Below, one piece after another: positions 36,314-44,718 of a DNA stretch of 64,000 nucleotides. The first letter of the stretch is position 1. Every line of letters begins with the position of its first letter. The DNA comes from Desulfatiglans anilini DSM 4660 (GTDB lineage: Bacteria; Desulfobacterota; DSM-4660; Desulfatiglandales; Desulfatiglandaceae), in NCBI RefSeq assembly GCF_000422285.1, contig NZ_AULM01000016.1, positions 1-64,000 on the forward strand, written 5' to 3'. The translations under genes were made by a program, and so were the position numbers. The notes below the pieces were generated by a model. It made no database searches, was not told where the DNA came from, and was given only the letters and a program-made list of their open reading frames with translations.

Positions 36314-37525
36314 CTAGAATTCCGCGGTCAACCGCACACCAGTGATCCATCCGTCGACATCCTCACCGGCACCCGCCTTATATTGGTCGTCCAGATACTG
36401 GACATCCAGGGTGACGGCGAAGATCTCGCCCAGTCCGCATCGCAGATAGGCCTCAGCCACCTGTACCCGGTCGATGTCCTGGTTGCCGCCGCCCAGCCGC
36501 GCATACCCGATCCCTATATTGTCCTGCTCCCGGCCCCAGAGTCTGCCGCTGATGTCGAATCCTCCGGAATACAGGTTCTTGAAATCAACGGCCGCCTTAT
36601 CGTCGCACCAACGGAAGCGGATCCAGGCCCCCAGGTTTTCTCCAAGCGGCTGAGCGAACGAAAGGCCGATTCCTTTCAGGGCTTCTTTGCCGCCCCCCCC
36701 TGCTCCGCTGAAATCACGGCTGGTCGCACACAGGAGGATGCCGTAGCTGCCCTCCCCAAGGAGAGTGTCCAGCGTATAGTTCAGTTCGACGCCGTAAAAA
36801 TCATAAGCATCGCCCTCGTCGTTTTCATCTATCTGCATGATCACCCCCTTCAGGGCAATGTTGCTGCACTCCCATTCCAGCGCCCCTCCGAGGTCGTAGG
36901 AGGGCAGGAATGCATTGGGGGCGTTGACCAGGGCTTCGTTCATGAACTGGGAAAATTCATCGTTGGCATATGGATTCTCGTCGAGATAATCGGTCGCATC
37001 GATGATGCCCCCCGTGAGCCCCAGCGTGAGCCCCTCATCGAAAGTGAACAGATGTTTGTACCAGGCTGTCAAGAGGTAATCCCGGTTGCGTCCGTTGATA
37101 TCCTTAACGTCGTCTTCCAGATCAGCGGCCCAGGGGGCGAGGGGGAACGGGTGCTTTTCGATGTTCAGGCCGTTTCCTGCGCCAAAGCCGAGCTTGAAGA
37201 AGATCTCGTCGGCCGGGGTCGGGCTGATGCTGACTTCCGGTTGAATCGCCATGGCGCCGCGCCCGAAGTCATCGTCTTCACCGACGCTCGGGTTCTCATA
37301 CTGGTAGGCTCCGGCGATGATACAACTGAATGTGATCATATCACCGATTTTCTCGAACAGCGCGGGGGATTCCGGTTCAGGGGCTGCAGAGACTTTCGGC
37401 CGCTTCTCTACGTAAGGCTCCGATGGCCCTCGGCCCATTTGAGCGGATGCTTCTCCGCTCCAGGTGTTTCCGGTTAATATCACACCGGCCGCGATGGCCG
37501 TCGCTATCATAACATGTTTTTTCAT
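36314..37525 (-). CDS. Outer-membrane porin-like beta-barrel protein
   Basis: The 403-residue product has a signal peptide (about 1-29, ending ASAQ) and then a barrel of alternating strands ending in ITGVRLTAEF with terminal Phe. Acidic loops (DENDEGDAYDFYG, EDDVKDINGRN) are common. I do not recognise a named porin family. It is located 270 bases upstream of the DUF4198 gene on the same strand, so it may be the outer-membrane gate of the same metal or anion system. The ATG at 37525 begins the signal peptide; AGAGG is very close to it. Confidence 0.75.
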   Translation of the reverse strand: MKKHVMIATAIAAGVILTGNTWSGEASAQMGRGPSEPYVEKRPKVSAAPEPESPALFEKIGDMITFSCIIAGAYQYENPSVGEDDDFGRGAMAIQPEVSISPTPADEIFFKLGFGAGNGLNIEKHPFPLAPWAADLEDDVKDINGRNRDYLLTAWYKHLFTFDEGLTLGLTGGIIDATDYLDENPYANDEFSQFMNEALVNAPNAFLPSYDLGGALEWECSNIALKGVIMQIDENDEGDAYDFYGVELNYTLDTLLGEGSYGILLCATSRDFSGAGGGGKEALKGIGLSFAQPLGENLGAWIRFRWCDDKAAVDFKNLYSGGFDISGRLWGREQDNIGIGYARLGGGNQDIDRVQVAEAYLRCGLGEIFAVTLDVQYLDDQYKAGAGEDVDGWITGVRLTAEF

Positions 37526-37675
37526 AACCTCTTTCCCTGTCAACGCGTTGTATGCCATGCTCATGACCGATCGGAGAAGATTCCGCGAAGGAACCCGGGG
37601 GTTGCCGCATAATCACCGTATCCGAGCAGGCGTTTCCTGTGATTTGTCCTTCCCCCGGAAGACCCCTGAACGAAA

Positions 37676-37732
37676 AAGGCCACGAAGGCGCTCCCGCCAC
37701 CGGGGGCTTAGACCTTCGTGGCCTTGTTTTTT
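37676..37732. terminator. Strong bidirectional intrinsic terminator
   Basis: AAGGCCACGAAGG (37676-37688) pairs perfectly with CCTTCGTGGCCTT (37713-37725), followed by TTTTTT on the plus strand and preceded by AAAAA, so it could stop transcripts from either side. It lies between the minus-strand antiporter gene end at 38022 and the porin promoter region, where it would end the antiporter transcript. Confidence 0.8.
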
Positions 37733-38021
37733 AGCATGTACTTCCGCCCTTTTAGCGAAGGGCTGCGAAATTCTGGACCGTAATGGCCCGAAGCTCAGGC
37801 CGGAACGGCTTCAGCCGCTCATTATATGCCTTCTCCCTCTACCATGCTATTTGCGAGGCGTCAATTTTTTTGTTTGGATAGCGGTCGCAGCGCATCGGTT
37901 GCCCACCCGATGGAGGGGCTCGACCGCACGAGGAAGAGAAGCCGGCAGGCTTCTGGAACCAGCTCATGGGGCACCTTGAACCGCTCGGGATCACGAAGTT
38001 CCGCCGGTACCGGTGTCTACC
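37733..38021. other. Intergenic region, no supported gene
   Basis: About 290 bases beyond the terminator and before the antiporter stop. No gene or repeat recognised. Confidence 0.35.
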
Positions 38022-39968
38022 CTATGGTTCCGTCTGGGCGCACGAAGGCGTGGGTTTACCCTGTTTGAGGTGGCAGGTCGAGGTCGTGAAGGCGTCTTGG
38101 TCCTCGAGGTCGAGGCGCCGCCACCCCGCAGCCTTCAAAAATTCTCGGGCTGTGTCTATTTCGGGCTTGAACACGAAAAAATAGACCTTGTCCCCTGCCT
38201 TGAAGCGTGTGCCGTCACCGACGGGTGACAGTCTTTTCTCCCTGCGCATGGCGGCGGCAATCAGACCGCTTCCCGGATACCCCGTCATCAGATGACAGCC
38301 TTCAGCGTATCGAGGAGGGTTGGATCGGCATCGCCAATGCTGGAGGTACACCTGATTCGATCTGAAGCGGCGATCCCAGATCTCGACGTCGATCGGCGCG
38401 CCGAAAATGAGGTGGATCCCGGATCTATGCAGCATCTTCCTGGTCAGGGTCTCCGAATCCATTTTCAAGGCAGTCCAAAGGGCAATCCCTCTGGTTTGTT
38501 CCTTCACCTTCTGGACGAACAGATAATTCACCTCGTCATTGCCTGTCAGGGCGAGGGCGCCGCGCCGCGTGTCGATTTCAGCCCGCAGCAGGTTTCTGGA
38601 CTGCAGGCCATTGCCGTAGATAATCCGAGTGCAGTCGTTTTGCGCGGCCATGCAGTGATCCGCATTGGAGTCGATCAGGATGGTCTCCTGGCTGTCTTCT
38701 CTGAACAATCTTGCCAAGCCCCTTGCAAGGGCGTTGGCCCCCAAAATGACCCACCCTGCCTGACTCGGTCGCCGCAGACCCAGCGCGCCGGCAACGAAGC
38801 CACCGGTCAGACCCGCGACGACGACCGTCGAGGCGATGACCAGGAAAACCATTGCACGGAGTTCGTAGCCCCCAGTTAGTCCCCTTTCGCCGAAGGCGTT
38901 GGCGAAAAAGGATGCCACGGCTGCAGCCACGATTCCCCGGGGGCCGATCCAGGCGATAAGGAGCCGTTCTTTCCATTGCAGATCCGAAAAAACGGTTCCG
39001 GCGAAAACGGCCGCAGGCCGGATCAGGAACATCAGGACCAGGACGAGTCCCAGGGCCGGCCACCCGAGGTTCATGACGTGTGACAGGCGGACATCGGCGG
39101 CGAGCAGGACGAAGAGCATGCCGATCAGGAGGACGGTCAACTCCTCTTTGAATTCCGCAAGATCCCGCAGGGCATGAGTGCTGAAATTGCCGACGATGAT
39201 ACCCGCAGTGGTTACGGCGGCCAGACCGCTTTCCGGAAGCAGCTGGTTACTGCCCTGAAAAAGGGCCAGGATTGCGGCCAGGGTGAATACGTTTTCCGTG
39301 CCCTCCGGGATGCATCGTTTTAGACGGTAGAGCAGAATCAGGACCATACCCAGGGCGCAGCCGCAAAGGGTGCCGAATCCCAGGCGGGATACGACGTGCA
39401 AGCCCCACACAAGCGGGGTGCCGTGGGCGGGGCTCAAGGCGGCCTCAAGGGCCACCGTGGCGACGACCGCACCGAAGGCGTCGATCAACACGCCTTCGGC
39501 CTCGAGCACAGTGGCCACCGTGCGTTTAACCTTCAGTCGTTTCAGCAGGGGATTGATCACCGTTGGGCCGGTGACCATCACCAGGGTGCCGAAGAGGAGG
39601 GCGGTCTGCCAGGGCCAGTCCATGATCCAATGCGCGGCCGTCGCGGCGCCCGCCAGGGTCACGGGGCCGCCCAGAAGGATCAGTCGGCGGATTGAGTGCT
39701 GAGTGCGCCTCAAGCGCCTGAATTTCAGGTTGATCCCGCCTTCGAAGAGGATGACGGCCACAGCGAAACCCGTCAGAATATTCAACCCCGAACCGAGCGC
39801 CTCCGGGTGAATGAGGCCGGCACCGTCCGGTCCTAGAGCGACACCTGCAGCCAGCAGCAGGACGATCCCCGGCAGGCGCAGGTGGTGGGCCAGCGCTTGA
39901 GAAATCATTCCCGCTGCCAGCGCAAGAGCGATAATCAGACCCGGATGATTGAAGGGTGCGGTCTCCAT
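38022..39968 (-). CDS. CPA-type cation/proton antiporter with C-terminal NAD-binding (TrkA_N) domain
   Basis: This 648-residue protein has 12-13 membrane helices (about 1-395) of the cation:proton antiporter type. Motifs include GPDGAGLIHP, VILFEGGINLKFRRLR, VMVTGPTVINPLLKRL and LEAEGVLIDAFGAVVA, and ends with AWIGPRGIVAAAVASFFA. After it, ILGANALARGLARLFREDSQETILID is a Rossmann NAD-binding start of a TrkA_N domain, though the GxGxxG motif is degenerate (GANALA), and a TrkA_C-like domain (about 560-630) follows. The fold moves Na+ or K+ against H+. AAAAGGA precedes the ATG at 39968. The gene stands alone; a repeat copy abuts its ribosome site. Confidence 0.88.
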   Translation of the reverse strand: METAPFNHPGLIIALALAAGMISQALAHHLRLPGIVLLLAAGVALGPDGAGLIHPEALGSGLNILTGFAVAVILFEGGINLKFRRLRRTQHSIRRLILLGGPVTLAGAATAAHWIMDWPWQTALLFGTLVMVTGPTVINPLLKRLKVKRTVATVLEAEGVLIDAFGAVVATVALEAALSPAHGTPLVWGLHVVSRLGFGTLCGCALGMVLILLYRLKRCIPEGTENVFTLAAILALFQGSNQLLPESGLAAVTTAGIIVGNFSTHALRDLAEFKEELTVLLIGMLFVLLAADVRLSHVMNLGWPALGLVLVLMFLIRPAAVFAGTVFSDLQWKERLLIAWIGPRGIVAAAVASFFANAFGERGLTGGYELRAMVFLVIASTVVVAGLTGGFVAGALGLRRPSQAGWVILGANALARGLARLFREDSQETILIDSNADHCMAAQNDCTRIIYGNGLQSRNLLRAEIDTRRGALALTGNDEVNYLFVQKVKEQTRGIALWTALKMDSETLTRKMLHRSGIHLIFGAPIDVEIWDRRFRSNQVYLQHWRCRSNPPRYAEGCHLMTGYPGSGLIAAAMRREKRLSPVGDGTRFKAGDKVYFFVFKPEIDTAREFLKAAGWRRLDLEDQDAFTTSTCHLKQGKPTPSCAQTEP

Positions 39969-39980
39969 GGATGTGGTCCT

Positions 39981-40106
39981 TTTTACCAATCTCGGCGCCA
40001 GGGGCGGCCTACGGATTGCCTCTATGCAAGCGCTCGATTTCCTGGATATCGGTCAAACCGAGACCGGCCGCGATGCAGTCGGACTGAACACGTGTAGCGT
40101 GTCAAG
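39981..40106 (+). repeat. Dispersed palindromic intergenic repeat, copy C (diverged)
   Basis: This copy keeps the left arm ACCAATCTCGGCG, the right arm GATTTCCTGGATATCGGT and the GGACTGAACACGTGTAGCGTG end, but the central palindrome is shortened and altered. It lies between the antiporter and glucan synthase genes. Confidence 0.65.
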
Positions 40107-40153
40107 ATACACGCTTCATTTCCGTATGGTCCCGATGCACCCGGAAGAGGTCT

Positions 40154-42796
40154 TCAGGGCTTTAAGGTCTCGTCTCCCTGCTGCAAGACCGCCGACCGTG
40201 CACCCTCCTCCTCCGTTTCCCAGCTCGGAACCGCCGCGGACGGTTTTCCAAGGCTGCTGATGAAGGCGACGATGACCGCGCAGCAGTATGGCAGCGACTG
40301 GACCAGCAGAACCACGATCCACAGATTGAGATCCGGGTCGCGAATCGGCTTGGAAAGATGGACGCCGACCGCCGATCCCCAGAGCACCAAAGCCAGACCG
40401 GCCTCCTGCCAGGCCGAGGCCAGGGTCTGGAAAAAGGCGTTCTTGCGGGACCACTTGGGCGTGCGGAAAAACGGCAGACCGCTGGTGAAGAACCCCGTGA
40501 TGACGGCTTTCGCGATGGTGTGGGAGAGCGCCAGGCCCGCCAGGGCCGCTGCGGCGGTCTGGCGGAGCGTGGCGTTCACCCGCGTGCGGTAGAGGTAGAG
40601 CATCTTGGCGGCCTTGAAGGCGAAGAAGGCGAGCGGCAGCAGGGAGAGCTCCATCAGCGGCGAGTCGATCTTCCGCGGGTTGATGATCATGGCGGCGGAC
40701 CAGGCAATCGCCCCCAGATTGAAGATCAGGTTGAGCCCGTCGGTGATCCATGGCAGCCAGCCGGCCAGGAAGTGATAGCGCTGCCCCCAGGTCAGCCTGC
40801 TCTTGCGCAGGCCGCAGATAAGGCCGAAATGCCGCCGCAGGATCTGGATGGCGCCATAGGCCCAGCGAAACCGCTGTTTCCTGTAATCCTGGAAGGAGTC
40901 GGGCATGACGCCTTTGCCGAAGCTTTGAGGGATGTACGTGCCCTGATATCCCTCCTCGAAGATCCGCAGCCCCAGTTCGGCGTCCTCCGTAATGCACCAT
41001 TCGCTCCATCCTCCGACCTCTTCCAGCACATTCTTGAGCACGAGGGTCATGGTGCCGTGCTGGATGATGGCATTGCGCTCGTTGCGGGTGATCATGCCGA
41101 TGTAGAAAAAGCCCCGGTATTCCGCATAGCACATGAACTTGAACAGGCTTTCGTGCTCATCGCGGTAATCCTGAGGGGCCTGGACCAACGCGTAGGCATC
41201 CCCGCGGAAATGCGGCGCCAGGGCGCGCAGCCACTGAGGATCGACCCAATAGTCGCTGTCGATGACGCCGATGACCCGGGCCTCCGGAGCGGTCTGCCGG
41301 AGGGCGAAATTCAGCGCCCCCGCCTTGAACCCGGCCAGGGGGTCCACGTGAAAAAAGCGGAAGCGAGGACCCAGCTCCCTGCAATGCGCTTCAACCGGCC
41401 TCCAGATGTCGGGGTCTTTGGTGTTGTTGTCGATGACGATGACCTCGAAGCGGGGATAATCCAGGGCGGCCAGGGCATCGAGGGTCCGTTTCAACATCTC
41501 GGGAGGCTCGTTGTAGGCCGGGACGTGGATGGAGACGAACGGCAGGTCGGCATCGGGGCAGTCCACAACCGGCTCGATGGCCCGCCGTCTTCCGGTGATC
41601 CAGATCGCTTCCGCCCACTCGTGGGACTCGGTCAGCAGGACCAGAATAACCCCCACCATCCCGCAGAACAGGAGGATCCCCACGATGATCGTGGTCAGCG
41701 TCAGGTACTGATGGAGATAATCGTAGACGATCCATACGCCGGCCGTGGCAGAGGCGTAGGCGGTCAGGGCCAGAAAGCTGCGCCCGCGCTTGCGGAGCGT
41801 CCGGCTGTCGATGAAGAGCACGGCGAGGACGATGGCCGCGATGAGCACCGAGAGGCCGGCCAGGATATACCAACGCGGAATCGGCACGATCGGTTCGACA
41901 AAGGGGAATTTGACCTTCCGCTCGACGTCATAGACCCCCCAGTAGGCCCCGACCGCTCCCTCGGTGGTCCGCTTCCAGGGCTGATCGAAGGCCTCCATGA
42001 CATAGTAGATGTAACCCTCTTTCCCGGCCCGATCCAGAAAGCGCCTCAGGAACGTCGCCTCGTTGGACATCGAGGCCACGGCCGACACCCGGGTCCGCCC
42101 GTTGCTGGGCCAGCCGACCTCCGCAATCACGATGGGCTTGCCGGGAAACAGCGTCTTCAGTTCGTCGATCCGCTCGACGACGTAGTCCACGGCCCTGTCG
42201 ACATGGATGCCTTCCCAATAGGGGAGCATGTGGACGGCGAGGTAGTCGACGTGCTCCGCAAGCTCAGGGTTCTTGACCCAGACGTGCCAGGGCTCCGCCG
42301 TGCTGACGGGAATGTCGGTGGCCCTGCGCACCCGGTCGAGATAAGTCCATAGCTGTTCCAAGGGCACATTGTTCCGGAGGACGGCCTCGTTTCCCACGAT
42401 GACGCGCACGATGTTGCGGGGGTTGGCGAGGATTTTCAGGAGTCGCTGGATCTCCGCTTCGTTCCGGTCGAGCCGGGCGTCGATCCAGGCCCCCAGCGCC
42501 ACATTGATGTCGTGTCTTTCAGCGAGTTCCGATATCCGGCCCTGGACGCCGTCAACGGTGTAGGTGCGGATGGCGTGGGTCGTGCCGGAGAGGAGGGCCA
42601 GGTCGGCATCGATTTCCTCTTCGCTCGGGTAGATCGATTGCACCGGGTCGTCTCCCGCCCGCATGGGGGAAAACGAAAAGCCCTGGATCCGTGGAGGCCA
42701 GCGCGGCTCCTGCTCGGGGCGGTTCAGGAACGCCCACAGAGAGATGGTGAGGATCGCCACCGAAATGCCGATCAGGATGTTCGATCGATTCAGCAT
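40154..42796 (-). CDS. NdvB-like beta-glucan synthase: GH17-like domain fused to GT2 glycosyltransferase
   Basis: This 880-residue protein has an N-terminal helix, then a GH17-like domain (about 35-300) with catalytic Glu candidates in VIVGNEAVLR and VIAEVGWPSNGRTR, as in glucanosyltransferases. Two or three helices follow (about 310-390), then a GT2 processive glycosyltransferase: VSIHVPAYNEPPEML, VIDSDYWV (DxD), ITEDAELGLR (TED) and KQRFRWAYG (QxxRW-like). More helices close the protein. This order matches Bradyrhizobium NdvB, which makes cyclic beta-1,3/1,6-glucan: the GT2 part polymerises UDP-glucose while the GH17 part branches or cyclises. A periplasmic osmoregulatory glucan or capsule-like glucan is likely. 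It is not in an operon. Confidence 0.9.
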   Translation of the reverse strand: MLNRSNILIGISVAILTISLWAFLNRPEQEPRWPPRIQGFSFSPMRAGDDPVQSIYPSEEEIDADLALLSGTTHAIRTYTVDGVQGRISELAERHDINVALGAWIDARLDRNEAEIQRLLKILANPRNIVRVIVGNEAVLRNNVPLEQLWTYLDRVRRATDIPVSTAEPWHVWVKNPELAEHVDYLAVHMLPYWEGIHVDRAVDYVVERIDELKTLFPGKPIVIAEVGWPSNGRTRVSAVASMSNEATFLRRFLDRAGKEGYIYYVMEAFDQPWKRTTEGAVGAYWGVYDVERKVKFPFVEPIVPIPRWYILAGLSVLIAAIVLAVLFIDSRTLRKRGRSFLALTAYASATAGVWIVYDYLHQYLTLTTIIVGILLFCGMVGVILVLLTESHEWAEAIWITGRRRAIEPVVDCPDADLPFVSIHVPAYNEPPEMLKRTLDALAALDYPRFEVIVIDNNTKDPDIWRPVEAHCRELGPRFRFFHVDPLAGFKAGALNFALRQTAPEARVIGVIDSDYWVDPQWLRALAPHFRGDAYALVQAPQDYRDEHESLFKFMCYAEYRGFFYIGMITRNERNAIIQHGTMTLVLKNVLEEVGGWSEWCITEDAELGLRIFEEGYQGTYIPQSFGKGVMPDSFQDYRKQRFRWAYGAIQILRRHFGLICGLRKSRLTWGQRYHFLAGWLPWITDGLNLIFNLGAIAWSAAMIINPRKIDSPLMELSLLPLAFFAFKAAKMLYLYRTRVNATLRQTAAAALAGLALSHTIAKAVITGFFTSGLPFFRTPKWSRKNAFFQTLASAWQEAGLALVLWGSAVGVHLSKPIRDPDLNLWIVVLLVQSLPYCCAVIVAFISSLGKPSAAVPSWETEEEGARSAVLQQGDETLKP

Positions 42797-43407
42797 GTAT
42801 TTTCCTCTGTAATGGATTCGCTGCTCGGGATGTCCGGGCCGGAGGCGGCCGGGGATCCAGTTCCTGCCTCACGCGCGGCAAGCGTCCGCCTGAGGCCAAA
42901 CGGTCGGAAAATGGCCCAGGCGCCGACTCGCACCTCGCCTCTTTTTTCTATCATACCCTCGTCGGGGTTAAGCGGAAACCGCTTTTCGCGAGGAATTCGT
43001 TTTCATGAGGCGAGAAAGCACAGGAAGGACACAAGAACGGGTAGCCCGGCGGGACCCAAGTCCGCGAAGAAAGGGCCGTGTGCGTCCGCCGGCTCGAGAA
43101 CCCAGCGAAGCATAAGAGCCAGGAGTTTTTTGCCGGGGCCGGGACCTCTGGCGATCTGAACCTTTCCTGAGAGAAAAGGGGGCCCGAGGGCTGTCCTCAC
43201 CAAATCCATTTGACAAAATGAAGATAAACATATAAACGAGCATTTATATTATGCGCACCGGAAACAAGGCTGGGTGTGCGAGGCATCCCGCTCTTGAACC
43301 CCTGTCGTCAACAGGGACGCTGCGGGTGCCGGCGTCCGGACCGGGTGGAAAGTTCCTGACAACATGTGAGGTGGAAAGACCCGAAGGCGGAGCGAGGGTG
43401 GCTTTGA
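42797..43407. other. Intergenic region with ArsR promoter
   Basis: About 610 bases between divergent genes. The last third carries the promoter and operator listed next, followed by a leader of about 160 bases. The first part has no supported gene. Confidence 0.4.
43210..43249 (+). promoter_or_regulatory. Promoter with palindromic ArsR-type operator
   Basis: TTGACA (43210-43215) and TATAAA (43231-43236) form a promoter with a 15-base spacer. The -10 lies inside a perfect inverted repeat, ATATAAA-N6-TTTATAT (43230-43249). AT-rich palindromes of this type over the promoter are typical operators of ArsR/SmtB repressors, and an ArsR gene follows at 43408. Confidence 0.6.
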
Positions 43408-43803
43408 ATGGCAGCTAAAACGGTGCATAGGCCGAGGACTCCGGACAGGGAGTCGGACGTTTGCGGCGACGAGTGCGCGTTGGAGCACCAACCGGGCGGC
43501 GATGACCTTCAGCGTGCCGCTTTTCTTGCAAAGAGTCTTTCGGACCCTAATCGCCTGAAAATCTTGATGTCCATCAGCAAGGGCAGAAAATCGGTGTCCG
43601 CGATTGTCGAGGAGGTTGATCTGTCGCAGCCGCTGGTCTCGCACCATTTGAAGGAGTTGAAACGAGCCCTGCTGGTCAGGGTGAAGCGGGAAGGCCCGTT
43701 TGTTTACTATGATCTGGCGGACAAGAGAATTATGAATGTGTTGAAGATGTTAAGCGATATGGCCCTTGACCTGTCGGTCGAAGAGCAGGGATTCCGGGGA
43801 TGA
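43408..43803 (+). CDS. ArsR/SmtB-family transcriptional regulator
   Basis: The 131-residue product is a winged-helix repressor: LAKSLSDPNRLKILMSI is helix 1-2, VSAIVEEVDLSQPLVSHHLKELKRALLV is the DNA-reading helix-turn-helix, and REGPFVYYDLAD is the wing. The N-terminus holds Cys19 and Cys23 (VCGDEC), a possible metal- or persulfide-sensing pair; the classic CxC site in helix 3 is absent. It would leave DNA when its ligand binds. It leads the selenoprotein / TauE locus and probably controls itself through the palindrome at 43230-43249. Confidence 0.9.
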   Translation: MAAKTVHRPRTPDRESDVCGDECALEHQPGGDDLQRAAFLAKSLSDPNRLKILMSISKGRKSVSAIVEEVDLSQPLVSHHLKELKRALLVRVKREGPFVYYDLADKRIMNVLKMLSDMALDLSVEEQGFRG

Positions 43804-43854
43804 TATCCCGGCACGAGAAGTGTGTGAAGCAACGGGGACCTGCCCCGCACGGGT

Positions 43855-43942
43855 GGGACTGAGCACCCGAAGGGTGTGAAGCAAAATCCTCATTTCCGGA
43901 TTGGTCGATGGGTTGGCGGGAAATCCTTTCCGGATGGACACG
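43855..43942 (+). repeat. Partial copies of dispersed repeat (end segment and tail unit)
   Basis: GGGACTGAGCACCCGAAGGG (43855-43874) repeats the right end of copy A at 20046. CTCATTTCCGGATTGG to CCGGATGGACAC (43889-43942) repeats the tail unit found at 44642-44696, 35062-35115 and 57379-57434. It sits just before the first UGA-containing gene. Confidence 0.7.
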
Positions 43943-43957
43943 AGGTAGCTTGGGGGT

Positions 43958-44413
43958 ATGGATAAACTTTTCGAGAGTATCGCCGGCATGGCCCCGGAAG
44001 AGGCCCTGCCGGAAATCACCAGGATTCTGGGACGGCTTTTGCAGGATTTGGATCAGGAAGCCCGGGAACGCTTTCTGATGAACCTGATCGAGCAGTCGGA
44101 GGGCGACAGGGTTTCCAGCATGGTGCATTTGTGACTGGCGGAATGCATGGGCGAAGGTGTCGACCCGACGGAAATGTGTCAGAGTCTGGTGAACAAGGTT
44201 GCGCAATCGGAGCTGCTGCTTTCGATTGCGGATCCGGAGCTGCTGGTGCTTTTCGAAGACTGGCTGGATGAATTGGAGGCGGAGGTGCTGGCGCTTTCCA
44301 AAAAGCACGGGCGGTTGGATAGCAAAATGCTGGCTGAAAAACTCGGTCTCTCCTTGAGGGGCGCGACGTTTCTGCTGTCCAAACTTGAAAGGGAGGAGAG
44401 GCTACCCGGATGA
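43958..44413 (+). CDS. Unknown small protein with in-frame UGA (possible selenoprotein)
   Basis: Two open segments in the same frame are divided by one UGA at 44132-44134. Read through, they give 151 residues, mostly helical, with the UGA as residue 59 in SSMVHL-U-LAECMGEG. Acidic and Leu-rich helices fill both halves. I recognise no family. Downstream of the UGA, GGG CGA pairs with UCG A CCC around an AGGUG loop (44148-44166), 20 bases after it, a weak SECIS-like hairpin. Against readthrough, the second part has an ATG at 44147 with a poor GCGGA site, so two overlapping-style genes remain possible. The place right before two better selenoprotein candidates favours readthrough. Confidence 0.5.
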
Positions 44414-44521
44414 AGATGGAAGGGAGATGTGACGGCGGTCCTTTCGCTGCTGCGTGTCCGCGCGGCCGCGTGATTTTCAAAGTGTCAGCATCATGATCGT
44501 GTTTGCACAGAAATATAACAG

Positions 44522-44696
44522 TTTCCATCCGGAAATCGTCTTTTTTGCCAATCTCGGCGTCAATCTGCGCATTTGCTTGTGCGGCGACCTACAGGTCGCC
44601 TCCGCGCAAATGCTTGATTTCCTTGATATTGGCAAAAAATACTCATTTCCGGATTGGAAACTGGGTTGTACCGGGAAATCATTTCCGGATAGACAC
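44522..44696 (+). repeat. Dispersed palindromic intergenic repeat, copy D (complete)
   Basis: This copy shows the full element: CCATCCGGAAATCG, outer arm TTTTTTGCCAATC, inner palindrome (TTTGCTTGTGCGGCGACC with GGTCGCCTCCGCGCAAA), right arm GATATTGGCAAAAAA, then the tail unit CTCATTTCCGGATTGG to CCGGATAGACAC (44642-44696). It lies between the unknown UGA gene and the UxxC gene. Confidence 0.85.
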
Positions 44697-44718
44697 TAGA
44701 TACCAGGAGTGACGGAGC

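Noticed and set aside
40358-42352. Plus-strand open frame of 664 codons opposite the glucan synthase
   Set aside because: No ribosome site or motif; the minus strand has a complete GH17-GT2 protein.
19908-44696. CRISPR array from the repeated palindromes
   Set aside because: Copies are thousands of bases apart, long and in both orientations, without regular spacers or cas genes.
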